The notes under the pieces: model-generated
Seen by the model: the letters and a program-made list of their open reading frames with translations, nothing else
Database searches by the model: none
What the model was told of the DNA's origin: nothing
Made by a program: the position numbers and the translations under genes
Part shown: positions 7,846-16,003 of the stretch, piece after piece
Position numbering within the stretch: the first letter of the stretch is position 1
Layout: every line of letters begins with the position of its first letter
Assembly (NCBI GenBank): GCA_041391665.1
Contig: JAWKNO010000001.1
Location: 1,922,001-1,986,000, forward strand
Origin: Bacteroidia bacterium
GTDB taxonomy: Bacteria > Bacteroidota > Bacteroidia > J057
Reading direction: 5' to 3'
DNA: 64,000 nt

Positions 7846-8835
7846 ATGAAAATATTAACAAAAAGACAAATTTATTTGTTTGCGAATTTGTATTTCGCCA
7901 TTATTTTATCTTTGTTCATCACATCATGTGCTACTTCAGATGATCAGATGTTAGAACAGATATCCTTTCCTGAAAAAGAAAAGATTATTGAAGTCACGAA
8001 CGATTACCTTACTTTTAAGGATCAGAAAAGTTATGACTCGATTCATACGTACTTATTCAACCATCAGGCTTTTTTGTCAAGCTGGGAAAGCTCGTTTGAT
8101 AAGTTTAAGAGTATGAGAACAGTATTTGATCAGATTACAACAGATGAGCAAGAAGCAATAAGTCTTAATATGTCTCTGGCGGGGTATGAGAGTTATATTC
8201 ATCTTGTCAGAGAGGAAGATGGGGCGCTGGATGCAGTGAGGGTAGTTAGTGATCCCGTGACGGCTACCATGGTAAATAAAAATGGGCTTCTTTGGATTGG
8301 ATCAAAACTAGTTAAGTTTACCTACAGCTTTATTATTGAAGTTGAAAATCCTACAGATGATCAAGTAGTAATCCTAAGAAACGCTCACGACGGAAAACTC
8401 CCTTCTTTTGGAAAACTTACAGGTATCGAGCGGAAAAATATTTCCCGGACGGTTACTAGTAGGGCCTCCGATAATTGTAATAATGTATATATAACCAACC
8501 CGCAACGAAGAATTTGTGGTGAAGTTTATTCAGGTTCTTCAAATTATCAGTACATTATAGGTCTGACCAAACACCAAAGGAGAGTATCACTTATTTGGTG
8601 GTCGGATAACGTAGAGAAAGTTACTTTGAATGTTACAGGAACGGTTACTTGGGGTTACAGTTCTCCCATCTCTGTAAATTATTCCGGAGAAGAAAATAAT
8701 GATAATAAAATAGAGGTATCTGTGATAGAATGCCTAAACCCTTGCGTACTGAGTTCTGCGGATCTTGATGGGGCTCATAGTTGTTTATGCGATAATAATG
8801 AGGAACCAGAATGTTTTACTAATTTGGTTGAGTAA
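7846..8835 (+). CDS. Predicted lipoprotein with cysteine-containing C-terminus, unknown function
   Basis: I do not recognise the family. The 329-residue product opens with a lipoprotein signal (LYFAIILSLFITSC, lipobox cysteine at about residue 28), so it should be anchored in the envelope. The body is mixed alpha/beta without an obvious domain. The C-terminal third contains several cysteines (ASDNCNNVYI, RRICGEVYSGS, IECLNPCVLS, SCLCDNNEEPECF), which could form disulfides outside the cytoplasm. Codon use is AT-rich compared with the core genes. It is followed by a strong terminator and then the TonB receptor, so it is probably a separate unit. Confidence 0.65.
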   Translation: MKILTKRQIYLFANLYFAIILSLFITSCATSDDQMLEQISFPEKEKIIEVTNDYLTFKDQKSYDSIHTYLFNHQAFLSSWESSFDKFKSMRTVFDQITTDEQEAISLNMSLAGYESYIHLVREEDGALDAVRVVSDPVTATMVNKNGLLWIGSKLVKFTYSFIIEVENPTDDQVVILRNAHDGKLPSFGKLTGIERKNISRTVTSRASDNCNNVYITNPQRRICGEVYSGSSNYQYIIGLTKHQRRVSLIWWSDNVEKVTLNVTGTVTWGYSSPISVNYSGEENNDNKIEVSVIECLNPCVLSSADLDGAHSCLCDNNEEPECFTNLVE

Positions 8836-8851
8836 GAGAAAGATTCTAAAA

Positions 8852-8893
8852 GGCTCTGTGTAAAGAAGTCATTAAACCTCTTTACACAGAGCC
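8852..8893. terminator. Strong hairpin after the 7846 lipoprotein gene
   Basis: Perfect 15-bp inverted repeat: GGCTCTGTGTAAAGA at 8852-8866 and TCTTTACACAGAGCC at 8879-8893 with a 12-nt loop. It lies 17 nt after the stop codon. The downstream T tract is weak (a short run near 8905), but position and stem strength fit a terminator. Confidence 0.7.
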
Positions 8894-8922
8894 ATCTTAA
8901 CGAACTTTTTAAAACATACCTT

Positions 8923-11250
8923 ATGCGAACACTAATACTTCTCCCGCTTCTGATTTTGGGTCGTTTTCTTCATGCTCAAAACGTTACGATTAGCGGATAT
9001 GTCAGAGAAGCGGAAAGTGGTGAAGCCTTGGTAGGAGTGGTTGTCTGGGATTCTATCAGTAAAAAAGGGGTTCAGGGAAATGATTATGGGTTTTATAGTC
9101 TGACGGTTCCGGCGGGTATTGTCAAACTCCGGGCGTCGTTTGTTACCTATATTCCTTATAAAAACGATATTTGGGTTTTGGGCGATACGGTGATTAATCT
9201 TAATCTTTCCAGTAAAACTTTAGCAGCCGTTCAAATTATCGGGAAAGGCGAAGATTACTCTCCTGTACCAATCAACCGGCTGCAGATTTCTTTGCAGGAA
9301 CTCGAAGCGGTACCTGCTCTACTGGGGGAAAAAGATTTGTTGAAATCACTGGCACTCACTCCGGGCGTGAGTGTCGGTACCGAGGGAAGCAGCGGATTAT
9401 TGGTACGAGGGGGAAGTCCCGATCAGAACCTGATTTTACTGGATGATGCAACAGTTTATAATTCTTCTCATCTTTTTGGTTTTGTATCGGTGTTTAATAC
9501 CGATGCCATAAAAAAGGTGGAATTGTACAAAGGTGCTTTTCCGGCTCGGTATGGTGGGCGTTTATCATCCGTCTTGGATATAAAAATGAAAGAAGGAAAC
9601 CTACAGGGAAAAAAAGGTTTGGCGAGTATCGGGCTTTTGTCTTCCCGTGTAACTTATGAAGGCCCGCTTAAATGGCATAATACTTCGTTTATTCTGTCCG
9701 GAAGGGCATCTTATCTGGGTTTGATCGGGCTTCCGATTTATCTGGCCTATCAGGCGGGCGCAGCAGATTCCTATTTTAATTACTGGCTCTACGATGTCAA
9801 TGCTAAAGTAAATCATACCTTCAAGGACAAAAGCCAAATTTTTGTTAGTTTTTACAATGGGTATGATAACTGGTTGGGGCGGGACCAAAGTTCCAAAGGC
9901 AATGAAAGTAAGTTTGGGCTGAACTGGGGAAATACCACAAATACGCTTCGTTATAACCGCATTTTACACCCCAAACTGTTTTTAAAAGGAATGGTACTGT
10001 TTTCAAATTATGGCTACCGGATTCATGCCGGAGAAAAAAGCACACTGACGGAAGGAGATTCTACTTTTATACTCAAACAAAGTACCCGCATATCCTCGAC
10101 GGTTCAAGATATCGGGGGTAAATTGAGCCTGGATTTTTTTCCATTTTCCTTCCATACCTTGCGCACGGGTGTCGAAGTTCTTTCCCAAAAATTTCACCCC
10201 GGAGTAGTTACCAATGAAAATAATATTTTTACTACTCCGGATGAAAACCCCAATCCCAAGTTTTTTACCCGCACGTTGGCCGGATTTGCGGAGTATGAAG
10301 CGCGTTTTTTTTCACGGATTATTTTGAATATGGGGGTGAGGGGTTCTGTTTTTCAACCGAAAGATACTTCTTTTTATGCCTGGGAACCCCGTCTTTCGTT
10401 TAATCTATTGCTATCAAAAGACTGGGCTTTTCAGGTTGCATACAGCAAAATGCGGCAAAATCTCCACCTTCTTTCTTCGAATGGCGCGGGTTTGCCCAAT
10501 GATATCTGGGTACCGGCTACAAAACTTACGGGTGCTGAAACTGCCGAACAATATAGCGTGGGTCTTTCCGCTTCCATTCCCGATATACCCTTAACAATAA
10601 CCTTGGAATCTTACTACAAACAATTTGCCGGACTGATTGACTACCAGACCGGTTACAGTCTGATCACCAATTATCGGCAAAACTGGGAAAATTTGGTCGA
10701 AACTCAGGGCGAAGGAAAAGCATACGGAATTGAGGCTCTTATTCATAAAAAGGAGGGCAGAATATCGGGCTGGATATCTTATACATGGTCGGTCAACCAA
10801 CGAAAATTTGAGAATATTAACCGGGGAGAATGGTTTGCCGGAAGGTTTGACCGCAGGAATGACTTTTCGGTCACCGGGTCTTACACGCTAAACAAGAGAT
10901 GGCGGTTATCCGGAACTTGGGTTTATAGTTCCGGCTCTCCGGTGACACTGCCTGTATCGGTTCAGCAGGACAACGAGGGACAGGAAGTTTTGATTTACGG
11001 AGATCGAAATAACAGCCGGATGCCCGCCTATCATCGTCTGGATTTGGGTGCGGAGCTAACCATCATCCCTTCTTTGTCCAATTCTCCGACGTGGAATTTT
11101 AGCATTTATAATGTGTATAACCGACAGAATCCTTTTTTTCTCGAAATAAAAAAAGATAACTCGTCTCCTCCCGATACGATAAAGTACAATCTGGTTCAGC
11201 GATCCTTATTCCCTTTCCTCCCTTCGATTTCTTACTCATGGAGATTCTAA
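8923..11250 (+). CDS. TonB-dependent outer membrane receptor with carboxypeptidase-regulatory-like domain
   Basis: Outer-membrane active transporter energised by TonB. The 775-residue product has a signal peptide ending LHAQ, then a CarboxypepD_reg-like beta sandwich (about 22-100, starting VTISGYVREAESGEALVGVV), which is typical of Bacteroidota receptors. A plug domain follows (about 125-225, with LLVRGGSPDQNLILLDDATV and ARYGGRLSSVLDIKM), then a long beta-barrel ending in the aromatic outer-membrane signature SISYSWRF. The DUF4249 lipoprotein gene starts 17 nt downstream, the usual partner of this receptor class. Substrate is not predictable from the sequence; these pairs are distinct from SusC/SusD. 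Confidence 0.9.
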   Translation: MRTLILLPLLILGRFLHAQNVTISGYVREAESGEALVGVVVWDSISKKGVQGNDYGFYSLTVPAGIVKLRASFVTYIPYKNDIWVLGDTVINLNLSSKTLAAVQIIGKGEDYSPVPINRLQISLQELEAVPALLGEKDLLKSLALTPGVSVGTEGSSGLLVRGGSPDQNLILLDDATVYNSSHLFGFVSVFNTDAIKKVELYKGAFPARYGGRLSSVLDIKMKEGNLQGKKGLASIGLLSSRVTYEGPLKWHNTSFILSGRASYLGLIGLPIYLAYQAGAADSYFNYWLYDVNAKVNHTFKDKSQIFVSFYNGYDNWLGRDQSSKGNESKFGLNWGNTTNTLRYNRILHPKLFLKGMVLFSNYGYRIHAGEKSTLTEGDSTFILKQSTRISSTVQDIGGKLSLDFFPFSFHTLRTGVEVLSQKFHPGVVTNENNIFTTPDENPNPKFFTRTLAGFAEYEARFFSRIILNMGVRGSVFQPKDTSFYAWEPRLSFNLLLSKDWAFQVAYSKMRQNLHLLSSNGAGLPNDIWVPATKLTGAETAEQYSVGLSASIPDIPLTITLESYYKQFAGLIDYQTGYSLITNYRQNWENLVETQGEGKAYGIEALIHKKEGRISGWISYTWSVNQRKFENINRGEWFAGRFDRRNDFSVTGSYTLNKRWRLSGTWVYSSGSPVTLPVSVQQDNEGQEVLIYGDRNNSRMPAYHRLDLGAELTIIPSLSNSPTWNFSIYNVYNRQNPFFLEIKKDNSSPPDTIKYNLVQRSLFPFLPSISYSWRF

Positions 11251-11267
11251 ATTGTAAATGGTTCATT

Positions 11268-12158
11268 ATGAAACATATACTATTCATTTTGGTGGTTAGT
11301 TTGACGATAACCGGATGCCAGAAAATCATTTCGATACCCGTGCCAGTACAGGAATCTCGCCTGGTCGTCTGGGGATTTTTGAATCCGGATGAAGAAATTT
11401 CGGTTACGATCAGCCAGACTGCACCCGTTTTTGAAAATCACCCCAAGAACCTGAGCGTGAAAATAGCTCTTCCCGCTCTTTATGAAAACGGTATTTTTCG
11501 CGAAAATCTCGTTCATGTTCAGGATGGCATCTATCAGTCGCCGAGTGGAATCGTGCCAGTTGTTGGAAAAACCTATCGTGTATCCGTGGAGGCTGCTGGT
11601 TTTGCAAAAATCGAATCCCCTGACGAAAAAGTTCCGGAAAAATTAAAACTCACTTCCTTTGTTTTTCAGGACTCTGCTATTTCTGCAATCAATGAAGGAC
11701 GCGCGGCGGGTGTGCTTACCCTGATTTTTAATGACGATCCGCTGAACAATAACTATTACGGGGTTCAGATTATTCCCTTTGAGACAGAAGATGAACCTTC
11801 GGGTTCGCTCGATTGGCTATTGGGATATGACGAAACTTCACAAGAACTTTGCGGTGTTCTTTCGAGTGGAATTGGGACGGTAATTTCGGATGTTTGCCTT
11901 AATTCCGTAGGCGGAGATACTGTGAGAGTTGCGATTGAAACCAGCTACGATTCCTCCGATGGTTTTCGTAAATATCATCATCTGGAAGTATTTATATACA
12001 GCATTTCTGCTTCATATTACAGCTTCCTCCAAAGCCAGCGTACTCCCGAAGGGCTGGAACTGGCTTTCTCTGACCCCGGTTCTCTTTTTTCGAATATTTC
12101 GGGCGGTTATGGTGTATGGGGAACCTTCGCCGTTTTTCACCGGCGGGTGGACCTTTAG
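11268..12158 (+). CDS. DUF4249 family lipoprotein, partner of the TonB receptor
   Basis: Surface or outer-membrane lipoprotein of a family that is regularly encoded directly after TonB receptors in Bacteroidota; its role in uptake is not known. The 296-residue product starts with MKHILFILVVSLTITGC (lipobox) followed by the family pattern ESRLVVWGFLNPDEEISVTI, then a beta-rich region and a late SYYSFLQSQ segment close to the family C-terminal motif. The ATG at 11268 was chosen because it puts the signal peptide first; the frame extends upstream to 11238 inside the receptor gene. Stop is followed by an inverted repeat at 12212-12244. Confidence 0.82.
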   Translation: MKHILFILVVSLTITGCQKIISIPVPVQESRLVVWGFLNPDEEISVTISQTAPVFENHPKNLSVKIALPALYENGIFRENLVHVQDGIYQSPSGIVPVVGKTYRVSVEAAGFAKIESPDEKVPEKLKLTSFVFQDSAISAINEGRAAGVLTLIFNDDPLNNNYYGVQIIPFETEDEPSGSLDWLLGYDETSQELCGVLSSGIGTVISDVCLNSVGGDTVRVAIETSYDSSDGFRKYHHLEVFIYSISASYYSFLQSQRTPEGLELAFSDPGSLFSNISGGYGVWGTFAVFHRRVDL

Positions 12159-12211
12159 TTTGCTAAAATCCTACCACCTTCTGCCAATATATTTCTAGCA
12201 ACCGCAAGGCA

Positions 12212-12244
12212 TTGTCGTTAAATTTACCGAAATTTTACCGACAA
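12212..12244. terminator. Imperfect inverted repeat between the DUF4249 and hydroxyproline genes
   Basis: TTGTCGTTAAATTT (12212-12225) and AAATTTTACCGACAA (12230-12244) form a stem with one mismatch or bulge. It could terminate the receptor operon or act as an operator for the hydroxyproline genes starting at 12255. Its closeness to the start codon makes an operator possible. Confidence 0.4.
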
Positions 12245-12254
12245 TTCTTTTGCT

Positions 12255-13178
12255 ATGAATGTAAACTGGACCGGAATTTACCCCGCAGTAACTACCAAAT
12301 TCCTCGCCGACGAATCCCTTGACCATGAGGGTTTTGCCTTCAACCTAAACGCCCAGATTGAGGCCGGAATAGATGGCATTATCGTCGCTGGTTCTCTTGG
12401 CGAAAACAGCGTCCTTACGCCGGAGGAAAAACAACTGCTCCTCCATACTGCACAAAAAACCAGTGCCGGGCGCGTACCGGTTCTGATATGTGTGGCTGAA
12501 TGCACCACCCGCGACGCTGTCGCTTTTGCCCACACTTCGCAGGAAAACGGGGCCGATGGCCTCATGGTACTCCCGCCCATGCGTTACCCCGCCGATAGCC
12601 GCGAAACACTCCAATACCTTCACCGCGTGGCAGAATCGGTTGACCTCCCAATCATCATTTACAACAATCCGCTGGCTTACAATATCATGATCACGCCCGA
12701 TATGTTTGCCGACCTCGCCCAACACCCCAATGTGCAGGCTATCAAAGAATCCTCCGGCAATGTCCGTTACCTCACCGACCTGATCAACCGCTTTGGCAAA
12801 CGCTACAAAATCCTCTCAGGGGTGGATGATCTCGCCATGGAAAGCATCATCCTCGGTGCAACGGGCTGGGTAGCCGGACTGGTCAACGCTTTTCCACGCG
12901 AAACAGTAGCTATTTACCGGCTGGTACAGGCTGGAAAAATCGCCGAAGCCCGCGAAATTTACCGCTGGTTTTTCCCGCTCCTTCACCTCGATGTGTCCAC
13001 CAAACTGGTGCAAAACATCAAACTCGCAGAAGTCGCCACGGGTCTCGGTACAGAGTATGTCCGCGAACCCCGGCTGCCACTCGCAGGTGAGGAAAGAGAA
13101 CAGATCTGGAAAATCATTCAGGATAGCCTCGCCTCCCGCCCGGATGTCGAAGCTTATCTGAAAACTATTCACGCTTAA
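12255..13178 (+). CDS. DapA-family 1-pyrroline-4-hydroxy-2-carboxylate deaminase (predicted)
   Basis: Class I aldolase-fold enzyme of the dihydrodipicolinate synthase family. The 307-residue product is a TIM barrel with the family signatures GSLGENSVLTPEEK, the catalytic tyrosine in IIIYNNP (about 134-140) and the Schiff-base lysine in AIKESSGN (about 163-170). DapA itself is possible from sequence alone. However, the neighbours are a 2-oxoglutarate-semialdehyde dehydrogenase, a hydroxyproline epimerase and a D-amino-acid oxidoreductase. This points to the deaminase that turns pyrroline-4-hydroxy-2-carboxylate into 2-oxoglutarate semialdehyde. The next gene starts 19 nt later. Confidence 0.82.
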   Translation: MNVNWTGIYPAVTTKFLADESLDHEGFAFNLNAQIEAGIDGIIVAGSLGENSVLTPEEKQLLLHTAQKTSAGRVPVLICVAECTTRDAVAFAHTSQENGADGLMVLPPMRYPADSRETLQYLHRVAESVDLPIIIYNNPLAYNIMITPDMFADLAQHPNVQAIKESSGNVRYLTDLINRFGKRYKILSGVDDLAMESIILGATGWVAGLVNAFPRETVAIYRLVQAGKIAEAREIYRWFFPLLHLDVSTKLVQNIKLAEVATGLGTEYVREPRLPLAGEEREQIWKIIQDSLASRPDVEAYLKTIHA

Positions 13179-13197
13179 TCCTTAGACTCAATTTTAT

Positions 13198-14700
13198 ATG
13201 TACGCTATTAATCCCGCAACCCAACAACCGCTTCCCGGAGAGTTTCCCGCCACACCGGCTACCGAAATCAACCGCCTGGCAGAACAAGCGCATGAGGCTT
13301 TTGCCATTTACCGCCAGAAAAGCGGAAAGGAAAAGGCAACTTTTCTCCATGCGATTGCAGACGAAATTCTCGCTCTGGGCGACGAACTGATTCAAAGAGC
13401 GGTCGCTGAGTCCGGTTTACCCGAAGGCCGTATCACGGGCGAACGCGGACGTACCGTGGGGCAGTTGCGGATGTTTGCCGACTATGTGGCAGAAGGTTCG
13501 TGGGTGGACGCGCGGATAGACTTTGCCCAACCTGAAAGGCAGCCGCTGCCCAAACCCGATATCCGGCAGATGCTGGTTCCGGTGGGAGTGGTGGTAGTGT
13601 TTACTGCCAGTAACTTCCCGCTGGCATTTTCCACCGCGGGAGGAGATACCGCCTCTGCCCTTGCCGCCGGAAATCCGGTGATTGTCAAAGCCCATGAGTC
13701 GCATCCCGGCACACACGCGCTGGTAGCGAAGGCGATACAAACTGCCGCTGAAAAAACCGGTATGCCCGCAGGCGTATTTGCTTCGGTATATGGACAGATA
13801 CCCGAAGGACAGACATTGGTAAAACATCCGCTGGTAAAATCGGTGGCGTTTACCGGTTCTTTTCGTGGGGGAAAAGCTCTGTACGATGCCGCAGCGGCAA
13901 GACCTGAGCCGATACCCGTATTTGCTGAAATGGGTAGTATCAACCCAGTGATTTTACTGGAAAAAACACTGGAAATACGCGGAAAAGCTGTAGCCGAAAT
14001 GTATGCAGGTTCGGTGACAATGGGCGCCGGACAGTTTTGCACCAATCCCGGACTGCTGATCGGAAAAGGAGGGGCTCATCTCGATACATTCATTCAGCAT
14101 CTGGGGGCGGCCATTCAGGCGATTTCTCCCGCGACCATGCTCAATGAAAAAATCTATCGCGGGTACGAGTCCGGGCGGGGCGAAATGCTCAGTCAGAACG
14201 GTGTAAACCTCGAAGGGCAGGCCGAAAAAGCGGGCGATGAATGGCGGGGATGTGGCACCGTCGCTTCAGTGAATGGGGCTGATTTTCTGGCGAATGTACA
14301 TTTACAGGAAGAAGTGTTTGGCCCGTTTACCCTGGTAGTAAAATGTGCTGACGATGCAGAGATGCAAACGGTGGTCAGCCAGCTCCGGGGGCAACTTACG
14401 GCAACTGTGATGGGCGAACCGGAGGAAATGGTTGCTCATGCCAACCTGTTAGGTGGATTGCGGGAGAAAGTAGGCAGGCTCATATTCAACGGAGTGCCTA
14501 CGGGTGTGGAGGTATGCCATTCGATGTTTCACGGGGGACCATTTCCCGCTACGACAGACAGCCGTTTTACTTCCGTAGGATCAAACGCGATCCGTCGGTT
14601 TGCGCGGCCAGTGGCCTATCAGAGCTGGCCGCAGACCCTGCTTCCGGAGGAGCTGAAGGATGGAAATCCGCTCGGAATAAAACGAATGGAGGTGAAGTGA
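13198..14700 (+). CDS. 2,5-dioxovalerate (2-oxoglutarate semialdehyde) dehydrogenase
   Basis: NAD(P)-dependent aldehyde dehydrogenase that oxidises 2-oxoglutarate semialdehyde to 2-oxoglutarate, the last step of hydroxyproline breakdown. The 500-residue product shows the Rossmann segment FTASNFPLAFSTAGGDTASA, the catalytic glutamate in FAEMGSINPV (about 240-249) and the nucleophilic cysteine in GAGQFCTNPG (about 276-285). The EMGSINPV variant of the glutamate motif is characteristic of the dioxovalerate dehydrogenase subgroup. It follows the deaminase by 19 nt and is clearly in the same operon; the operon's other half resumes at 16004 after the RAYT element. Confidence 0.88.
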   Translation: MYAINPATQQPLPGEFPATPATEINRLAEQAHEAFAIYRQKSGKEKATFLHAIADEILALGDELIQRAVAESGLPEGRITGERGRTVGQLRMFADYVAEGSWVDARIDFAQPERQPLPKPDIRQMLVPVGVVVVFTASNFPLAFSTAGGDTASALAAGNPVIVKAHESHPGTHALVAKAIQTAAEKTGMPAGVFASVYGQIPEGQTLVKHPLVKSVAFTGSFRGGKALYDAAAARPEPIPVFAEMGSINPVILLEKTLEIRGKAVAEMYAGSVTMGAGQFCTNPGLLIGKGGAHLDTFIQHLGAAIQAISPATMLNEKIYRGYESGRGEMLSQNGVNLEGQAEKAGDEWRGCGTVASVNGADFLANVHLQEEVFGPFTLVVKCADDAEMQTVVSQLRGQLTATVMGEPEEMVAHANLLGGLREKVGRLIFNGVPTGVEVCHSMFHGGPFPATTDSRFTSVGSNAIRRFARPVAYQSWPQTLLPEELKDGNPLGIKRMEVK

Positions 14701-14779
14701 GGGCGGGAAAGAGGTTTGGATTGGGAGAGATTGTAGATTTTTTCTCACAGATTTCAGTCCTCCCTTTTGACATCAAATC

Positions 14780-15040
14780 CTAAAACTCCCCCATTATACT
14801 CACGTACGGAATCCACAATAATACACTGTACTCCCTGATACTCGCCCGGGAGATCGTGGTTTCGGTGGTACCCAGATTGGAAGTAACAAATATTTCCCAG
14901 GTGCTATCGGGATGAAACAGTCCGTTGACCACTAGTCGGGGTTCCGGTTCGGGAATCGGATAATCCTTCCAGGTAAAACAGCCGCCTAGCAAGACTGCAA
15001 GGCTGAAAAGAGCGAGTAAATGAAATCGTGTAGCTTTCAT
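14780..15040 (-). pseudogene. Truncated DUF4249-type lipoprotein
   Basis: An 86-residue open frame with a clear lipoprotein signal (LLALFSLAVLLGGC) followed by EPEPRLVVNGLFHPDSTWEI. This matches the opening of DUF4249 proteins and closely resembles the complete one at 11268 (ESRLVVWGFLNPDEEISV). Full members have about 280-380 residues; this one stops right after the first conserved strand, so it is most likely a deletion remnant. No TonB receptor lies next to it. It is oriented against the hydroxyproline genes and sits beside the RAYT insertion, suggesting rearrangement at this spot. An upstream in-frame ATG at 15103 would only add non-signal residues. Confidence 0.65.
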
Positions 15041-15134
15041 AGTGTAAAAACGAAGTAAATACACCACTCGTCTGAGGTAAAATGTGGGAAAAATTATCAT
15101 CATTCTTTCTTTCCGATGGATAAAAAGGTTTTTC

Positions 15135-15142
15135 TATATTTG
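15135..15142 (+). promoter_or_regulatory. Candidate -7 element upstream of the RAYT gene
   Basis: TATATTTG fits TAnnTTTG and lies 92 nt before the RAYT start codon. No TTTG -33 partner at the correct distance. Weak. Confidence 0.22.
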
Positions 15143-15233
15143 GATACCTTTTTTCACGGGTCAGTATGCGTTCGCAATGGCGTTGGACACATTACACTCA
15201 TTAAACTAGGTTTAAGGAGAACAGAAAGAATGC

Positions 15234-15896
15234 ATGGATAAATTTCAAAATAAATATAGAATACCTTCTGCTCGATTAAAGGGGTATGATTATGGGGCGA
15301 ATGGAATGTATTATGTAACCATTTGTACCAAAAATCGCTTGCATTATTTTGGTGAAATCGTCTCTACGCCAAACGTGGCGGCGGATAATTTGGGCGTTGT
15401 AGAGACGGATAATGTAGGCGTTGTAGAGACGGATGATGCGGACGTTGTAGAGACGGATAATTATCCGTCTCTACAACCGACCGAAATCGGAAAAATCGCA
15501 ATAAAATTTTGGCAGGAAATTCCTGAACATTTCCCATTTGTCGAATTAGATGAATTTATCATAATGCCCAATCACATTCATGGTATTTTGGTGTTTAATA
15601 AACCTGATAAAACCGATTGGACACCCAATCAATTTGGGGTTCAATCGCAAAATTTAGGTTCCGTAATAAGAGGGTATAAAGCGTCTTTAAAAAGATTTGC
15701 GAACCAAAATAATATTGAATTTGAATGGCAACCGCGATATCACGACAGAATCATTCGCGATGAAAGAGGATTGAACGCCGTCAGACGATACATCATTGAT
15801 AACCCTGCAAATTGGAACAATGATTTATTGAATATGAAATCCAATGTGGAATCCAATGTGAAATCCAATGTGGATGTAGAGACGGGTAATTTGTAG
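15234..15896 (+). CDS. REP-associated tyrosine transposase (RAYT, IS200-like fold) with internal REP repeats
   Basis: Y1-type single-strand DNA transposase/endonuclease of the TnpA-REP family, which processes short palindromic REP elements. The 220-residue product has the N-terminal beta strand YYVTICTKNRLHYFGE, the metal-binding HxH in MPNHIHGI (about 115-122), the helix GSVIRGYKASLKRFAN and WQPRYHDRIIRDERGLNAV with the putative catalytic tyrosine in RRYIIDNPANW. Between FGEIV and TEIGKIA there is an extra stretch of about 37 residues with three VVETD copies. This is encoded by the same palindromic repeat found just downstream. The C-terminus has a SNV repeat from a 12-bp tandem duplication, and its stop codon comes from a repeat copy. 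An AAGGAG-like site lies about 15 nt before the ATG. Confidence 0.88.
   Translation: MDKFQNKYRIPSARLKGYDYGANGMYYVTICTKNRLHYFGEIVSTPNVAADNLGVVETDNVGVVETDDADVVETDNYPSLQPTEIGKIAIKFWQEIPEHFPFVELDEFIIMPNHIHGILVFNKPDKTDWTPNQFGVQSQNLGSVIRGYKASLKRFANQNNIEFEWQPRYHDRIIRDERGLNAVRRYIIDNPANWNNDLLNMKSNVESNVKSNVDVETGNL
15359..15476. repeat. REP-like palindromic repeat cluster inside the RAYT coding sequence
   Basis: One inverted half-site CGTCTCTAC (15359-15367), two direct half-sites GTTGTAGAGACGGAT (15396-15410 and 15420-15434), and a complete perfect 32-bp palindrome at 15445-15476 with half-site TTGTAGAGACGGATAA. The direct copies are spaced 24 nt apart, a multiple of three, and translate as VVETD, so the reading frame is preserved. 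Confidence 0.9.
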
Positions 15897-15959
15897 AGAC
15901 GGATAATTTGTAGAGACGGATAATTATCCGTCTCTACAAATAATCACCCGTCTCTACAA
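15876..15959. repeat. Nested REP-like palindrome array downstream of the RAYT gene
   Basis: Half-site GTAGAGACGGGT (15876-15887), a second half-site TTGTAGAGACGGAT (15891-15904), a complete 32-bp perfect palindrome (15908-15939) identical to the one inside the RAYT gene, then inverted ACCCGTCTCTACAA (15946-15959). The outer GGGT/ACCC copies pair with each other and the inner palindrome pairs with itself, giving a nested hairpin just before the epimerase gene. Confidence 0.9.
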
Positions 15960-16003
15960 AAAACCATTGAATGATTTATTGAATTTGAAAATTCTCCTAA
16001 CCT

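Noticed and set aside
12255..13178. Annotation as dapA (lysine biosynthesis)
   Set aside because: The fold is the same, but the immediate operon partners are hydroxyproline-pathway enzymes and no lysine genes are present.
15359..15959. CRISPR-like array suggested by the regularly repeated GTAGAGACGGAT units
   Set aside because: Copies are half-sites of a palindrome in both orientations, spacers are absent or a few bases long, and no cas genes are nearby; RAYT/REP explains them.
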